DNA from: Chitinophaga rhizosphaerae
GTDB lineage: Bacteria; Bacteroidota; Bacteroidia; Chitinophagales; Chitinophagaceae
NCBI RefSeq assembly: GCF_003958645.1
Contig: NZ_RXLO01000001.1
Location: forward strand, 186,001 to 250,000
Reading direction: 5' to 3'
Length of the DNA stretch: 64,000 nt
Shown: positions 28,740 through 37,786 of the stretch, in pieces
Position numbering within the stretch: position 1 is the first letter of the stretch
Layout: each line of letters begins with the position of its first letter
Made by a program: the position numbers and the translations under genes
The notes under the pieces: model-generated
Told to the model about the DNA's origin: nothing
Databases searched by the model: none
The model's input: only the letters and a program-made list of their open reading frames with translations

Positions 28740-30536
28740 ATGATGATACAGCCAAAACGATTATACGACGCGGTAGCTTACCAGCAGGAAAAATTCCCCA
28801 AACCGGATATGGTGGCCTCCAAGGTGGAAGGCAACTGGAAGCCGTATTCCACGGCGGCCGTCCAGGAAAATGCGCAACGCTTAGCCGCAGGGCTCCTGGA
28901 GCTGGGCGTGGGAGGCAACGACTTTACGGCCGAAGGGGCAGACAAGATCGCCATCATAGCCAACAACCGTCCGGAATGGATTTTTACCGATCTGGCGGTG
29001 CAACAGGTGGGTGCCGTGTTGGTACCGCTTTATCCCACTACCAACCCGCTCGAAATCAAGTTTATACTGAACGATGCTGCGGTGAAATACATTTTCGTGA
29101 GTAACCAGGAGATGTATGACAAGATCAGGGAACTGATGCCCGAAGTGCCTTCGCTCAAAGGTATCTTTTCGTTCGACCAGCTGCCCAATGTTCCGCATTG
29201 GTCGGAATTGACGGCCAAAGCTACGCCCGAACTGGAAGCCAAAGTGAAAGAGATCGCCGCGGGCATCCCCGAAGAACATCTCGCCACCATTATCTATACC
29301 AGCGGCACCACAGGCACGCCCAAAGGCGTGATGCTCACACATAAGAACATCGTCTCCAACGTCATGTTCTCCAAAGCGAGCTTCCCCTTCCCGGATGCGC
29401 CGGAAACCCGCGTCCTGAGCTTCCTTCCGCTCAATCACATCTTCGAGAAAACCGTCACCTACATCTATCTTTTCAGCGGCATCAGTATTTATTATGCGGA
29501 AAGCATGGACAAGATCGCCGATAACCTCCGCGAAGTGAAGCCCGATGGTTTCACCACCGTGCCCCGCTTGCTGGAAAAGGTATACGAGAAGATCATGAGC
29601 AAGGGCAACGAGCTCACCGGCATCAAACGCGGGCTCTTTTTCTGGGCCGTGGCGCTCGGTAAAAAATATGATAACGTGGTCAGCAACGGCTTGTGGTACA
29701 ACATCCAGCTGGCGATCGCCAATAAACTCATCTTCAATAAATGGCGCGATGCGCTCGGTGGCAAGATTTCGTTCATCGTTACCGGCGGCGCGGCCGCTTC
29801 CGAGGGGTTGCTGCGCATTTTCAACGCGGCCGGGATCCCGGTGTATGAAGGGTATGGGCCAACGGAGAACAGTCCTGTTATCAGCGTGAACCGGCGCTTC
29901 CCCGCAGGGCTTACGCGCTTCGGTACCACGGGCCCTGTGCTCGAAGGCGTTGAGCTCAAGTTCACAGAAGAAGGCGAGATTTGCGTGCGTGGCGCCTCCG
30001 TCATGAAAGGCTATTACAAACGCCCCGATCTTACCGCAGAAACGGTGATCGACGGCTGGCTCCATACCGGCGATATCGGCACTTTGGTGGAAGGGAAATT
30101 CCTCAAGATCACCGATCGCAAGAAAGAACTTTTCAAAACCAGCGGCGGCAAATACGTGGCGCCTCAGCCCATCGAGAACAAAATGAAGGAAAGCCCCTTC
30201 ATCGAACAGATCATGGTGGTGGGCAACGAGCGCAAATTCGTGAGCGCGCTCATCGTTCCTTCGTTCTCCCTGCTCAAACAATGGATGCACCAGAACAATG
30301 TGCCCTTCACGACCATCGAAGAAGCCGTGAAAAATCCGCAGGTGCTGGATATGTTCCAGAAGACGGTGGACCGCTACAACGCCAATTTCAACCACGTGGA
30401 GCAGGTGAAGAAATTTGCCCTGATGCCTGCCGAATGGGGCGTGGATACCGGGGAAATGACGCCGAAGCTCAGTCTCCGCCGGAAAGTGATCCTCGATAAA
30501 TATAAAGACATGATAGAAAACATCTACAACGTCTGA
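28740..30536 (+). CDS. long-chain acyl-CoA ligase (AMP-forming)
   Basis: A 598-residue ANL-superfamily enzyme that activates fatty acids with ATP and CoA. Key motifs: P-loop IIYTSGTTGTPKGVMLTH, adenine-binding YGPTENSPV, GWLHTGDIG with the ribose-binding Asp, hinge ITDRKKELFKTSGGKYV and the C-terminal catalytic Lys region (MTPKLSLRRKVI). The length and the insert after the P-loop fit the long-chain FadD-like group. The open frame runs back to 28671, but the double ATG at 28740 gives the usual start. The enzyme would supply acyl-CoA for lipid synthesis or beta-oxidation; a fatty acid desaturase is encoded four kilobases downstream. Confidence 0.93.
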   Translation: MMIQPKRLYDAVAYQQEKFPKPDMVASKVEGNWKPYSTAAVQENAQRLAAGLLELGVGGNDFTAEGADKIAIIANNRPEWIFTDLAVQQVGAVLVPLYPTTNPLEIKFILNDAAVKYIFVSNQEMYDKIRELMPEVPSLKGIFSFDQLPNVPHWSELTAKATPELEAKVKEIAAGIPEEHLATIIYTSGTTGTPKGVMLTHKNIVSNVMFSKASFPFPDAPETRVLSFLPLNHIFEKTVTYIYLFSGISIYYAESMDKIADNLREVKPDGFTTVPRLLEKVYEKIMSKGNELTGIKRGLFFWAVALGKKYDNVVSNGLWYNIQLAIANKLIFNKWRDALGGKISFIVTGGAAASEGLLRIFNAAGIPVYEGYGPTENSPVISVNRRFPAGLTRFGTTGPVLEGVELKFTEEGEICVRGASVMKGYYKRPDLTAETVIDGWLHTGDIGTLVEGKFLKITDRKKELFKTSGGKYVAPQPIENKMKESPFIEQIMVVGNERKFVSALIVPSFSLLKQWMHQNNVPFTTIEEAVKNPQVLDMFQKTVDRYNANFNHVEQVKKFALMPAEWGVDTGEMTPKLSLRRKVILDKYKDMIENIYNV

Positions 30537-30552
30537 CCAGTATATTCCGGGT

Positions 30553-30575
30553 CCGGCCAAACCAGGCCGGCCCTT
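30553..30575 (+). terminator. terminator after the acyl-CoA ligase
   Basis: CCGGCC (30553-30558) pairs with GGCCGG (30565-30570) around AAACCA, then CCC and a run of five T. Confidence 0.8.
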
Positions 30576-30582
30576 TTTCCTG

Positions 30583-30614
30583 TTGCTTCCCTGCCTGTAA
30601 ACCCGTTAACTTTG
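30583..30614 (+). promoter_or_regulatory. promoter of the GNAT gene, probably leaderless
   Basis: TTG (30583-30585), 21-base spacer, then TAACTTTG (30607-30614), a very good Bacteroidota promoter. The ATG of the next gene is at 30619, so transcription should start at or next to the start codon. Confidence 0.6.
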
Positions 30615-30618
30615 TGAC

Positions 30619-31182
30619 ATGATACGTCCTGCAACCCCCAACGACGCGCCCGCGGCCATCCAGTTGCTCTTCCTTGCCATGGAAGACATTGCCCGCAAGA
30701 TCTCCGGTACCAATGACATGCAGGTGGTCACCCACATCTTCGAGCACCTGTTCCGCGAGCCCGGTAACCAGTACAGTTACGAGAATACATTGCTATATGA
30801 GGCCGACAACGGCGTGTCCGGCATGATCGTGGGGTACGACGGCGGCAAGCTGCACCAGCTCCGAAAGCCCGTGCTCGATTACATCCGTTGGCAAACCGGC
30901 GCCGGCGTTTGCCCGGAAGATGAAACGGAGGCGGGTGAATTTTATCTCGACAGCATCGCCGTGGCCCCGGGCAACCAGGGCAAAGGGATCGGCGGGCAGC
31001 TCATCAACGCGGCCGTGGAACGCGCGGCGGGAGAAGGCATGCGGAAGGCGGGGCTGCTCGTGAGCACCGATAACCCCGCGGCACAGCGCCTCTACGAAAG
31101 GATGGGGTTCAAAGTGGAATACACGATGCCCTTCGCCGGCGGGCGCTACCATCATCTCATAAAAAAGATCGATAACGCATAG
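30619..31182 (+). CDS. GNAT-family N-acetyltransferase
   Basis: A 187-residue acetyltransferase. The acetyl-CoA motif is VAPGNQGKGIGGQLINAA, preceded by the beta-bulge FYLDSIAV and followed by LLVSTDNPAAQRLYERMGF, which is the standard motif A/B order. The N-terminus (MIRPATPNDAPAAIQLLF) is typical. Substrate unknown. It has its own promoter and is followed 48 bases later by a DUF1349 gene on the same strand. Confidence 0.92.
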   Translation: MIRPATPNDAPAAIQLLFLAMEDIARKISGTNDMQVVTHIFEHLFREPGNQYSYENTLLYEADNGVSGMIVGYDGGKLHQLRKPVLDYIRWQTGAGVCPEDETEAGEFYLDSIAVAPGNQGKGIGGQLINAAVERAAGEGMRKAGLLVSTDNPAAQRLYERMGFKVEYTMPFAGGRYHHLIKKIDNA

Positions 31183-31230
31183 TACCGGAGCGGCAGTAAT
31201 GCGTCTTCCTCATTCACCTGACTATTTTCC

Positions 31231-31917
31231 ATGCTGAAACCCATTATTACGCTCCTCTTCGCCGCTTTCGCCCTCCCGGCGTTTGCCGCTCATCAGGAAT
31301 CGATTGCATCCGAAGATTCCCTCCGCATCGGGGCATTGCCCCGCGCGCTCACTTTCGACGCTTCCAAAGGGAGCCTGAAAGCCACGGGGAACGATGCTTT
31401 CATCCTGCATGCCAACAAGAATACCGACCTGTATTCCTTCGTAGACAGCAGTTTCTACGTGCACCAGGTGCCCATGGCCACCTTCGCGGCGGATGAAAAA
31501 TTCATCTTTTCCGCTAAAGTACGGCCGGAACCCAAGGCGTTGTTCGACGGCGGCGCCCTGCTGCTCTATACCGATTCCTCCAACTGGGCCAAACTGCTCG
31601 TGGAACGGATGGACGATGGCCGCATCATGCTGGGGTCCTCCCTTATCACAGACCGGGTCACCGACGACAGCTACCACCGCGCCGTTAATGCGGCGGAAGT
31701 ATATGTGAAAGTGGTCCGTTCGGGCAATATTTACGGTTTTTACTTCTCCGAAGACGGTAAAAAGTGGCAAATCCTGCGCACTTTCCGCTACCGCCGGCCA
31801 CAGGGGCTGCGGATCGGGTTCTATGCCCAGTCGCCCAAAGGCGAGGGGATGGACTTCCATGTGTCCGAAGTGCGATACCGGCCGGAAGCTTACAAGGATT
31901 TCTACGCCGGGGAATAA
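31231..31917 (+). CDS. secreted DUF1349 (concanavalin-like) protein
   Basis: A 228-residue protein with a Sec signal peptide (MLKPIITLLFAAFALPAFA) and a DUF1349 beta-sandwich: SSFYVHQVPMATFAADEKFI, the central FDGGALLLYTDSSNWAKLLV, and GNIYGFYFSEDGKKWQILRT. Family members are concanavalin/laminin-G-like and are often linked to glycan binding or glycoside hydrolases. No catalytic glutamate pair is obvious. Probably periplasmic or exported. Confidence 0.85.
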   Translation: MLKPIITLLFAAFALPAFAAHQESIASEDSLRIGALPRALTFDASKGSLKATGNDAFILHANKNTDLYSFVDSSFYVHQVPMATFAADEKFIFSAKVRPEPKALFDGGALLLYTDSSNWAKLLVERMDDGRIMLGSSLITDRVTDDSYHRAVNAAEVYVKVVRSGNIYGFYFSEDGKKWQILRTFRYRRPQGLRIGFYAQSPKGEGMDFHVSEVRYRPEAYKDFYAGE

Positions 31918-31980
31918 CGTCCCTTTGCCATTCATCCAATTAATCGATGTCTGACTGACATTTATCCTATTTTGTCACGA

Positions 31981-31988
31981 TAACTTTG
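31981..31988 (+). promoter_or_regulatory. -7 element for the TonB-receptor-like gene
   Basis: TAACTTTG, a perfect TAnnTTTG and identical to the element before the GNAT gene, 22 bases upstream of the ATG at 32010. No TTG at the expected upstream distance. Confidence 0.5.
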
Positions 31989-32009
31989 AAAATCGGGATA
32001 TAAATAGCG

Positions 32010-34475
32010 ATGAGGAAATTAGGCTTATTGATATTGATTTGGAGCATGGGCGTGTTCGCGGGAACGGCGGCACTTGCACAGCAGCAACAAGGCAACCAGC
32101 AGCAGGCGGAGATACTCGGCAAACTGGTCGACGACCAAACTGGCAAGCCGGTTGAATATGCATCGGTAGCGCTCCTGAAATCGACGGATTCTTCCGTGGT
32201 AACGGGGATGCTGTCGAAAGGCAACGGCGATTTCGACTTCCGGAATATTGCGCCGGGGAAATACATCCTGAAAATATTCTTTATCGGGTACGAGACATTC
32301 TTCAGGCCCGTGACCGTCCGCCAAAGCAGCGACGTCGGCAATTTGCGCCTCAAAACCACTGCCACTGCGCTGAAAGGTGTGGAAGTGGTGGGCGAGAAGC
32401 CGGCTTTCACGATGGAGATCGATAAACGCGTCTTCAACGTGGAAAAGAACCTCGCCAGTGTGGGCGGTACCGCCACAGACGTGCTCCGGCAGGTGCCCTC
32501 CGTGAACGTGGATATCGACGGGAATGTGAGTGTGCGGAACGGAAGCCCGACCATTTTCATCGACGGCCGCCCCAGTACGCTTACGCTCGACCAAATACCT
32601 GCAGACGCGATCCAGAGCGTGGAAGTGGTGACCAATCCCTCCGCGAAATACGACGCCGAAGGGATGAGCGGCATCCTCAACATCGTACTGAAAAAGAACC
32701 GGAAAGCCGGCATCAACGGCCTCATTCAGGGCGGATATGCTTCCACCAAAAGTTCCAATGCCGGTGTAGACCTCAACGCACGCCAGGGCAAGGTGAACCT
32801 GTTTTTGAACTATAGCCTGCGCGACCGCCGCTCGCCCATGAAGCAGCACATGTTCCGCAAGAACATCGACGGGAACGGCGTGAGCTATATGGACCAATAC
32901 CAGGACGGTGAGTTCGGCCGCCGCTTCCAGAACGGGAGGGTCGGGTTCGACTGGTTTATCGACAACCGCAATACCCTGACGGTTTCCCAGGGCATTACCG
33001 CCGGGGATTTCAATAACCTCAACACCCAGGAGATTTTCGACCTGAACGGTAATAAGGAGCGCATCCAGCGCGGGGTGGGGCGGAACGACAGTAAGCATAA
33101 CTTCCGTAACTACGCTACGCAGGTGGGCTACAAGCGGACGTTCTCCAAAGAAGGCCGGGAACTGACGGCCGACGTGACGTACAACCGCGCCAACAACCGG
33201 AACAACAGCGACTACAGCCTCCAGTATTTCGATATGGCCGGTGTGCCGGGCAATTCGCCGAACCGGCCCGAGACGCGGTATGGCACGGGGAGCGGGAATA
33301 CGACGTACCTCACGGCACAAGTGGATTTTGTGACGCCGCTGACCGAGAAATCGAAGGTGGAAGCGGGTTTGCGGTCGAATAACCGGCGGTTCAACAATGT
33401 GTTGAGCACTTTCGGGAAGGATTTTTCGAGCGGGGAATTCGCGTATGATTCCAGTCTTTCCAATGATTACCGATATACCGAGCAGATCAATGCCGCGTAT
33501 GTAAGTTATACGGGAGGATACGGAAACTTCGGGTTCCAGACCGGGTTGCGCGCCGAGCAGTCGTTTTATACCGGAGAATTGCGGAACGTGAAGGGCGCAT
33601 CCTACGAGATCGATTATCCCATCAGCCTGTTTCCCAGTGTTTTCCTGTCGCAGAAACTGAAGGGCGATCATGAATTGCAACTGAATTACAGCCGCCGTAT
33701 CCAGCGGCCCTGGTTCCGCGACCTGCTCCCCAATATCGAGTACAACGCCAATTCGGCGCGGAGAGGCAATCCTTCGCTGGCGCCGGAATTCACGAATTCC
33801 TTCGAACTGTCGTACCTGAAGGACTTCAACCGGAAAGTCAATGTGCTGGCGTCTTTATATTTCCGGAACACCAATAACGCGATCACCAATTTTTACCTCG
33901 ATACCACGCTGGTGCTGGACGGGCAGGAGCGCAAAGTGCTGTTGAATCATCCCATCAATGCGGACCATCGCAATTCATACGGCGCGGAACTGACCGTTCG
34001 CACGCAGGTGACGAAAGGTTGGGATATTACGGCCAACGTGAACATGGCGCAAACAAGCGTGAGTGCGCAGGATTTGAATAACAGCGGGTTTATCTGGTTC
34101 GGCAAGGTCAACAGTAATACGAAACTGCCGTGGAATCTGACGTTGCAGGTGACTGGCGAGTACGAATCGAAGAAGATTCTGCCGCAGGGGGAAGAGGCGC
34201 CGGAGTACCAGATCGATCTGGGGCTGAAGAAGGATTTTTTGAAGAAAAAGAACCTCTCCGTGATGGTGGGGCTCAACGATATATTCAATACCGACCGGGA
34301 TTTGAGCTGGACGAAGACCTCCTTTTCCGAATCGGAGCGGTACCGCAAACGCGTGTCCCGCGAATTGCGGGTGAATGTGAGCTGGCGTTTCGGGAAGATG
34401 GACGCAAAAATTTTCAACAGGAAGAAACGTGGTGGTGAAGAAGGAGTTGGCGAAATGGGAGGCGATGGCTTCTGA
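32010..34475 (+). CDS. outer-membrane beta-barrel receptor (OMP_b-brl_3 type)
   Basis: An 821-residue outer-membrane protein related to TonB-dependent receptors. Signal peptide (LGLLILIWSMGVFAGTAALA), then a CarboxypepD_reg-like domain (about 33-115; GKPVEYASVALLKSTDSS), a plug domain (about 125-215; VLRQVPSVNVDIDGNVSVRN, IFIDGRPSTL, SAKYDAEGMSGILNIVLKK) and a long beta-barrel to a C-terminal region (RELRVNVSWRFGKMDAKIFN). No TonB box is evident and no SusD-like partner is encoded nearby, so a role in glycan uptake is not supported. The barrel ends before a basic tail of about 25 residues. Confidence 0.9.
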   Translation: MRKLGLLILIWSMGVFAGTAALAQQQQGNQQQAEILGKLVDDQTGKPVEYASVALLKSTDSSVVTGMLSKGNGDFDFRNIAPGKYILKIFFIGYETFFRPVTVRQSSDVGNLRLKTTATALKGVEVVGEKPAFTMEIDKRVFNVEKNLASVGGTATDVLRQVPSVNVDIDGNVSVRNGSPTIFIDGRPSTLTLDQIPADAIQSVEVVTNPSAKYDAEGMSGILNIVLKKNRKAGINGLIQGGYASTKSSNAGVDLNARQGKVNLFLNYSLRDRRSPMKQHMFRKNIDGNGVSYMDQYQDGEFGRRFQNGRVGFDWFIDNRNTLTVSQGITAGDFNNLNTQEIFDLNGNKERIQRGVGRNDSKHNFRNYATQVGYKRTFSKEGRELTADVTYNRANNRNNSDYSLQYFDMAGVPGNSPNRPETRYGTGSGNTTYLTAQVDFVTPLTEKSKVEAGLRSNNRRFNNVLSTFGKDFSSGEFAYDSSLSNDYRYTEQINAAYVSYTGGYGNFGFQTGLRAEQSFYTGELRNVKGASYEIDYPISLFPSVFLSQKLKGDHELQLNYSRRIQRPWFRDLLPNIEYNANSARRGNPSLAPEFTNSFELSYLKDFNRKVNVLASLYFRNTNNAITNFYLDTTLVLDGQERKVLLNHPINADHRNSYGAELTVRTQVTKGWDITANVNMAQTSVSAQDLNNSGFIWFGKVNSNTKLPWNLTLQVTGEYESKKILPQGEEAPEYQIDLGLKKDFLKKKNLSVMVGLNDIFNTDRDLSWTKTSFSESERYRKRVSRELRVNVSWRFGKMDAKIFNRKKRGGEEGVGEMGGDGF

Positions 34476-34515
34476 TCCTCCGGATTTCGGAGAAATCCTC
34501 TTCTCATAGTGAGAT

Positions 34516-34551
34516 ATTCCCGGTCATTTTTCGATGGCCGGGATTTTTTTT
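34516..34551 (+). terminator. terminator after the outer-membrane receptor
   Basis: ATTCCCGGTCAT pairs with ATGGCCGGGAT (one G-T pair) and is followed by eight T. Confidence 0.88.
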
Positions 34552-34683
34552 GTCCGACATTCGGGTTGATATTTGATACGGTTGATTTAGCAGGATAATG
34601 GTCCATTTTTCCATTAATGGGCTGGGATCCGCCGATTTGTCGGGAAAAATGGTTAACTTTTTCACTCATCCATAACGATTTCT

Positions 34684-35745
34684 ATGCTGATTCTCCAGTC
34701 CATCACAGATCCGGTGTACACGAAGCCGGCCAAGCCGAGTTTTTTCGAGCGTTTTATCCGCGACCCGAGAGACCTGCCGTTCGTGTACCTGTCTATCCGA
34801 ATCACTTTGGTGCTGGGTATTACGGCTTTGTTGCTGTACATGCCTTTTGTCGACGGCTGGCTGTGGGGTATTACCGCTACGGTGTACCTGGTGTTCAATA
34901 ATGCGGTGTTCAAGGGGCCGTTCGGGTTGATGTTGCATTGCACGTCGCACCGGGCGTTTTTCAGGAAGGAGTACGGATTTATGAACCATTACCTGCCCTG
35001 GGTGCTGGGCCCGCTGTTCGGGCAAACGCCGGAAACGTATTACAGCCATCATATCGGGATGCACCATGCGGAGAATAACATGCCGGAAGACGAGAGCAGT
35101 ACCATGAAGTACCAGCGCGATTCTTTCCGTGGGTTTTCCATGTACCTGGGCTCCTTCTTCTTTGCGGGAGTGTATCATTTGTGTACTTACTTTTACCGGA
35201 AGAACCGGAAGCGGCTCCTGTACCGTTCCGTGCGCGGGGAGTTATTGTTCATCGCCATGTGCGTAGGGTTGAGTTTCGTGAACTGGCCGGCTACTTTGGT
35301 GGTGTTCATCATCCCGTTCGTCATTTCCCGTATTATCATGATGATGGGCAACTGGGCGCAACATGCCTTCATCGATGCCAGCGACCCGGGGAACCATTAC
35401 AAAAACTCCATCACCTGCATCAATACGAAATACAACCATAAATGCTGGAACGACGGGTATCATATCAGTCACCATGTGAAACCTAACATGCATTGGACGG
35501 AGCACCCGGTTTATTTCCGCCAGACGTTGCAGGAGTATATCGATAACGAAGGCATCGTGTTCGACGGGATCCATTTCCTGCATGTGTTCCTTTGGCTGGT
35601 GACGCGGCGGTACGACAAGCTCGCCCGGCATTACGTAAACATCGGAGATCGTTTTTCTTCGGATGAAGAAGTGATCGCGTTCCTGAAGGAGCGGACGAAG
35701 AAGATTCCGGAATCGGAATTGGAGTTAGGCGTGATCAGGGCCTGA
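34684..35745 (+). CDS. membrane fatty acid desaturase
   Basis: A 353-residue integral membrane di-iron desaturase. The three histidine boxes are present: HCTSHR (about residue 98), HHIGMHH (about 122) and HHVKPNMHW (about 262), between hydrophobic pairs such as FVYLSIRITLVLGITALLLY and LLFIAMCVGLSFVNWPATLV. It would introduce a double bond into membrane acyl chains. The second box is HHxxMHH, as in other desaturases of this superfamily. The 5' gap after the terminator is about 130 bases and holds no clear promoter. Confidence 0.9.
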   Translation: MLILQSITDPVYTKPAKPSFFERFIRDPRDLPFVYLSIRITLVLGITALLLYMPFVDGWLWGITATVYLVFNNAVFKGPFGLMLHCTSHRAFFRKEYGFMNHYLPWVLGPLFGQTPETYYSHHIGMHHAENNMPEDESSTMKYQRDSFRGFSMYLGSFFFAGVYHLCTYFYRKNRKRLLYRSVRGELLFIAMCVGLSFVNWPATLVVFIIPFVISRIIMMMGNWAQHAFIDASDPGNHYKNSITCINTKYNHKCWNDGYHISHHVKPNMHWTEHPVYFRQTLQEYIDNEGIVFDGIHFLHVFLWLVTRRYDKLARHYVNIGDRFSSDEEVIAFLKERTKKIPESELELGVIRA

Positions 35746-35830
35746 TCGGGTTGTCGAAACGGTAACGGTTAATGGGACCAGTAAGATCAACGGCGGCGTT
35801 TCCGTGCGGCTGTTGATTCCTTTCCGCCAA

Positions 35831-36124
35831 TCAGCGTTTCTTAAAATCGAGCCCTTTTTCCTGCAGCGCCGCCCTCAACTTGGGTAGCGAAGCCGGCCCC
35901 ATACCATGCAGTGACATTATTTCCTTTTGCGTATATTTCGAAAGCTTTCCGGGGGTATCTATGCCGAGGGACTGCAAGGCCCTGCGCGCCGGGCCGGAGA
36001 AGGCCGCCAGGAACCCGTCGGAAGGCCGCGCTTCGGCTTCGCATTGCGGGCATGCGTGGCAGTCGGACGACTTGTAGTACTGGTGCCCATTTGGGCAGGT
36101 GCGGAGTGGTTGTGCTGCGGACAT
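35831..36124 (-). CDS. zinc-ribbon protein with RNA polymerase alpha C-terminal-like domain
   Basis: A 97-residue protein. Residues 9-29 form a small zinc ribbon (CPNGHQYYKSSDCHACPQCE). Residues about 43-95 are helical with a helix-hairpin-helix (RRALQSLGIDTPGKLSKYTQ, MSLHGMGPASLPKLRAALQE) like the DNA-binding C-terminal domain of the RNA polymerase alpha subunit. This is not rpoA itself, which is far longer. It could bind DNA or a regulator in competition with alpha, but that is inference. Stand-alone gene between the desaturase and a small membrane gene. Confidence 0.75.
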   Translation of the reverse strand: MSAAQPLRTCPNGHQYYKSSDCHACPQCEAEARPSDGFLAAFSGPARRALQSLGIDTPGKLSKYTQKEIMSLHGMGPASLPKLRAALQEKGLDFKKR

Positions 36125-36175
36125 GGGCTCGAGGGTTTGATATGCCGTAAATTACCATTTTAACTGGAAATCATC

Positions 36176-36373
36176 ATGTTGACAGGCACTAATCTCGCTG
36201 GATGGATGTTGTTGCTCGCCGGACTGGGCCTATGGTTCATTACGTTACGGAAGGTGCGCAGAGAACCGGAAAACACGAAAAAACGCTGGCTGTTCGCCGT
36301 ATCGTTCGCGCTGGATGTTGCCGGCATCACTTTGTTGACCGACGGCTGCGGGAGCCGCATTTTATCGGAATAA
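36176..36373 (+). CDS. small two-TM membrane protein
   Basis: A 65-residue protein with hydrophobic segments at about 4-24 (GTNLAGWMLLLAGLGLWFIT) and 42-56 (LFAVSFALDVAGITLL), separated by a strongly basic loop (RKVRREPENTKKR). The basic loop should face the cytoplasm. No family recognised. Confidence 0.5.
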   Translation: MLTGTNLAGWMLLLAGLGLWFITLRKVRREPENTKKRWLFAVSFALDVAGITLLTDGCGSRILSE

Positions 36374-36450
36374 TTCCCCTGGGGCAAAGGGTTACCTTAG
36401 TGTTTAACACGATCTCGACCTGGATAATTATGTAAGCATGATTCAATAGC

Positions 36451-36912
36451 ATGGCCCACTACTACATGGAACACCACTCCGACGAAAGCTTCCTGGTGTA
36501 CCGGGAAGGTGCGCTGCTGCTGACGGTCCGCCGCCGGCGCGGGTGGGACGCTTTGCTGCGTTCCGAATTCTTCCTGGGGGATAAGTGCATCCTGGCGGCG
36601 AGCCTGTCGGAATTCCTGTGGTCGTGGCGGTTGCGGATCACTTTCCTCGATCCGGCCTGGTCGATTGCCCGCGAAGGCAAGGGGGTAGGGAAGTTCCGGG
36701 TGCCGGAGGGGCTGATCGAAGTGAAACAGGGGACGCTCAGGAACCCGGTCCGGACGTTCTGGCTCAACGGTGAAAAAATGGGCTTCGCGGACATGGATAT
36801 GCGAAAGTTCCTGCCGCCATTCGAGTATCAGCTGGAACTGAGCGGTTCGCCGGAACTGGAGTTGTACTTTCTGCTGGCGATGATTTTGTCGGAGCCGGAT
36901 ATGACAACTTAG
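36451..36912 (+). CDS. hypothetical protein
   Basis: A 153-residue protein, cytoplasmic by lack of signal peptide, with many aromatic and basic residues and beta-strand pattern (SFLVYREGALLLTVRRRRGW; LRITFLDPAWSIAREGKGVG). The layout of short strands ending in a hydrophobic helix (ELELYFLLAMIL) is reminiscent of tubby-like or scramblase-like small domains, but I cannot support that. No partner genes. Confidence 0.55.
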   Translation: MAHYYMEHHSDESFLVYREGALLLTVRRRRGWDALLRSEFFLGDKCILAASLSEFLWSWRLRITFLDPAWSIAREGKGVGKFRVPEGLIEVKQGTLRNPVRTFWLNGEKMGFADMDMRKFLPPFEYQLELSGSPELELYFLLAMILSEPDMTT

Positions 36913-37605
36913 GATAATCATCCCGATGATCTTGAAATGGGGGATGCGCTGCGTTACGCTATCACGGCGGTTTCGGAAGTTAAACGGTTGTAAGCATGGT
37001 GTAGAACGAAATGGATAATCAATGCGGCCCTCAAATTTAATTACAAGACATGCTAATATTCGTTTTGGCCAGCCCGTTATTGCCGGCCCGAGACTGCCCG
37101 TTCATACTGTGAACTCCATGGCGCTATACATGCCCATCGAAGCATTACCGGAAGATTTTAAATTGTTGCCGGAGGAGGTGAACGCTGCCGTATGATACTG
37201 TTTAAGCAGCGTAATGGAGCAAACCACCGATAAGTATTGTGTCGGATGTATGCTGCGGAGTATTCATGAAGGTTGGGGGGTAAAGACGATTAGAAAGAAA
37301 TGGACGGTATCTATAAGTAAAGGCTATCCTTATTTTTCTATGCGTTGGAACGGGCAGCACAACATCATATGCGACAGGGTGGAATCGATCGATCAGGATG
37401 AAGATGTGTATTTGCGGCATTCGACGGATCGCTTCAATGTTTTTTCGCAGCAGATTGGGTAGCTGGAAAAGGGAGACATCGTCACGTTGAAGATTCCGGG
37501 GGAGTTGTTTCGGTTTTCGGTTGTGGAGCGGTAGAATTTCAAAAAAAAACATCAACCCATTCACCCTCAAGTCAATTCTTGCGAAAAAAATTAGCAAAAA
37601 CAGTT
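36913..37605. other. gene-poor gap with decayed reading frame
   Basis: About 690 bases with no intact gene. Only very short frames are present (for example 18 codons from 36937). From 37118 one frame reads 25 codons to TGA (37193), resumes, and continues through the pseudogene described separately. Confidence 0.55.
37214..37534 (+). pseudogene. decayed small gene interrupted by TAG
   Basis: The frame from ATG 37214 encodes 82 residues with protein-like composition (KKWTVSISKGYPYFSMRWNG; IDQDEDVYLRHSTDRFNVFS), then a TAG at 37460-37462, and continues in the same frame for 23 more sensible codons (LEKGDIVTLKIPGELFRFSV) to a second TAG at 37532. Upstream in the same frame another short stretch from 37118 (MALYMPIEALPEDFKLLPEE) is cut off by TGA. 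Read together they look like a gene of about 140 codons carrying two nonsense mutations. The family is unknown. The base composition is more AT-rich than that of the neighbours. Confidence 0.4.
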
Positions 37606-37635
37606 TTTGTTTTTTAAAATTTACTTTTATATTTG
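37606..37635 (+). promoter_or_regulatory. promoter of the RHS operon
   Basis: TTTG (37606-37609), 18-base spacer, then TATATTTG (37628-37635), a very good Bacteroidota promoter in an AT-rich stretch. The first ATG of the operon is at 37787, so the leader is about 145 nt. A 7-codon frame (37661-37684) lies in that leader. Confidence 0.65.
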
Positions 37636-37786
37636 AATAGAATTGAACCGTTTCCGCCTATGAAATGTGAAATGTTCGATTGACGTGAGTAAAAACAGAG
37701 GAATCCCTGCCCAGTTGACCCGGTGCGTTTTGATATTTCATTAGACAGTTATTCCCACATCATTCAAGACTTTTTAAGGAGTCCTT

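Noticed and set aside
28881..30560. 559-codon minus-strand frame over the acyl-CoA ligase
   Set aside because: Antisense shadow with no recognisable domain; the ligase motifs on the plus strand are complete.
32010..34475. SusC-type glycan uptake receptor
   Set aside because: No SusD-like gene follows, there is no glycoside hydrolase cluster, and the protein fits the shorter OMP_b-brl_3 type better.
37202..37597. 131-codon minus-strand frame in the gene-poor gap
   Set aside because: Composition is less protein-like than the interrupted plus-strand frame, and it has no start context or partner.
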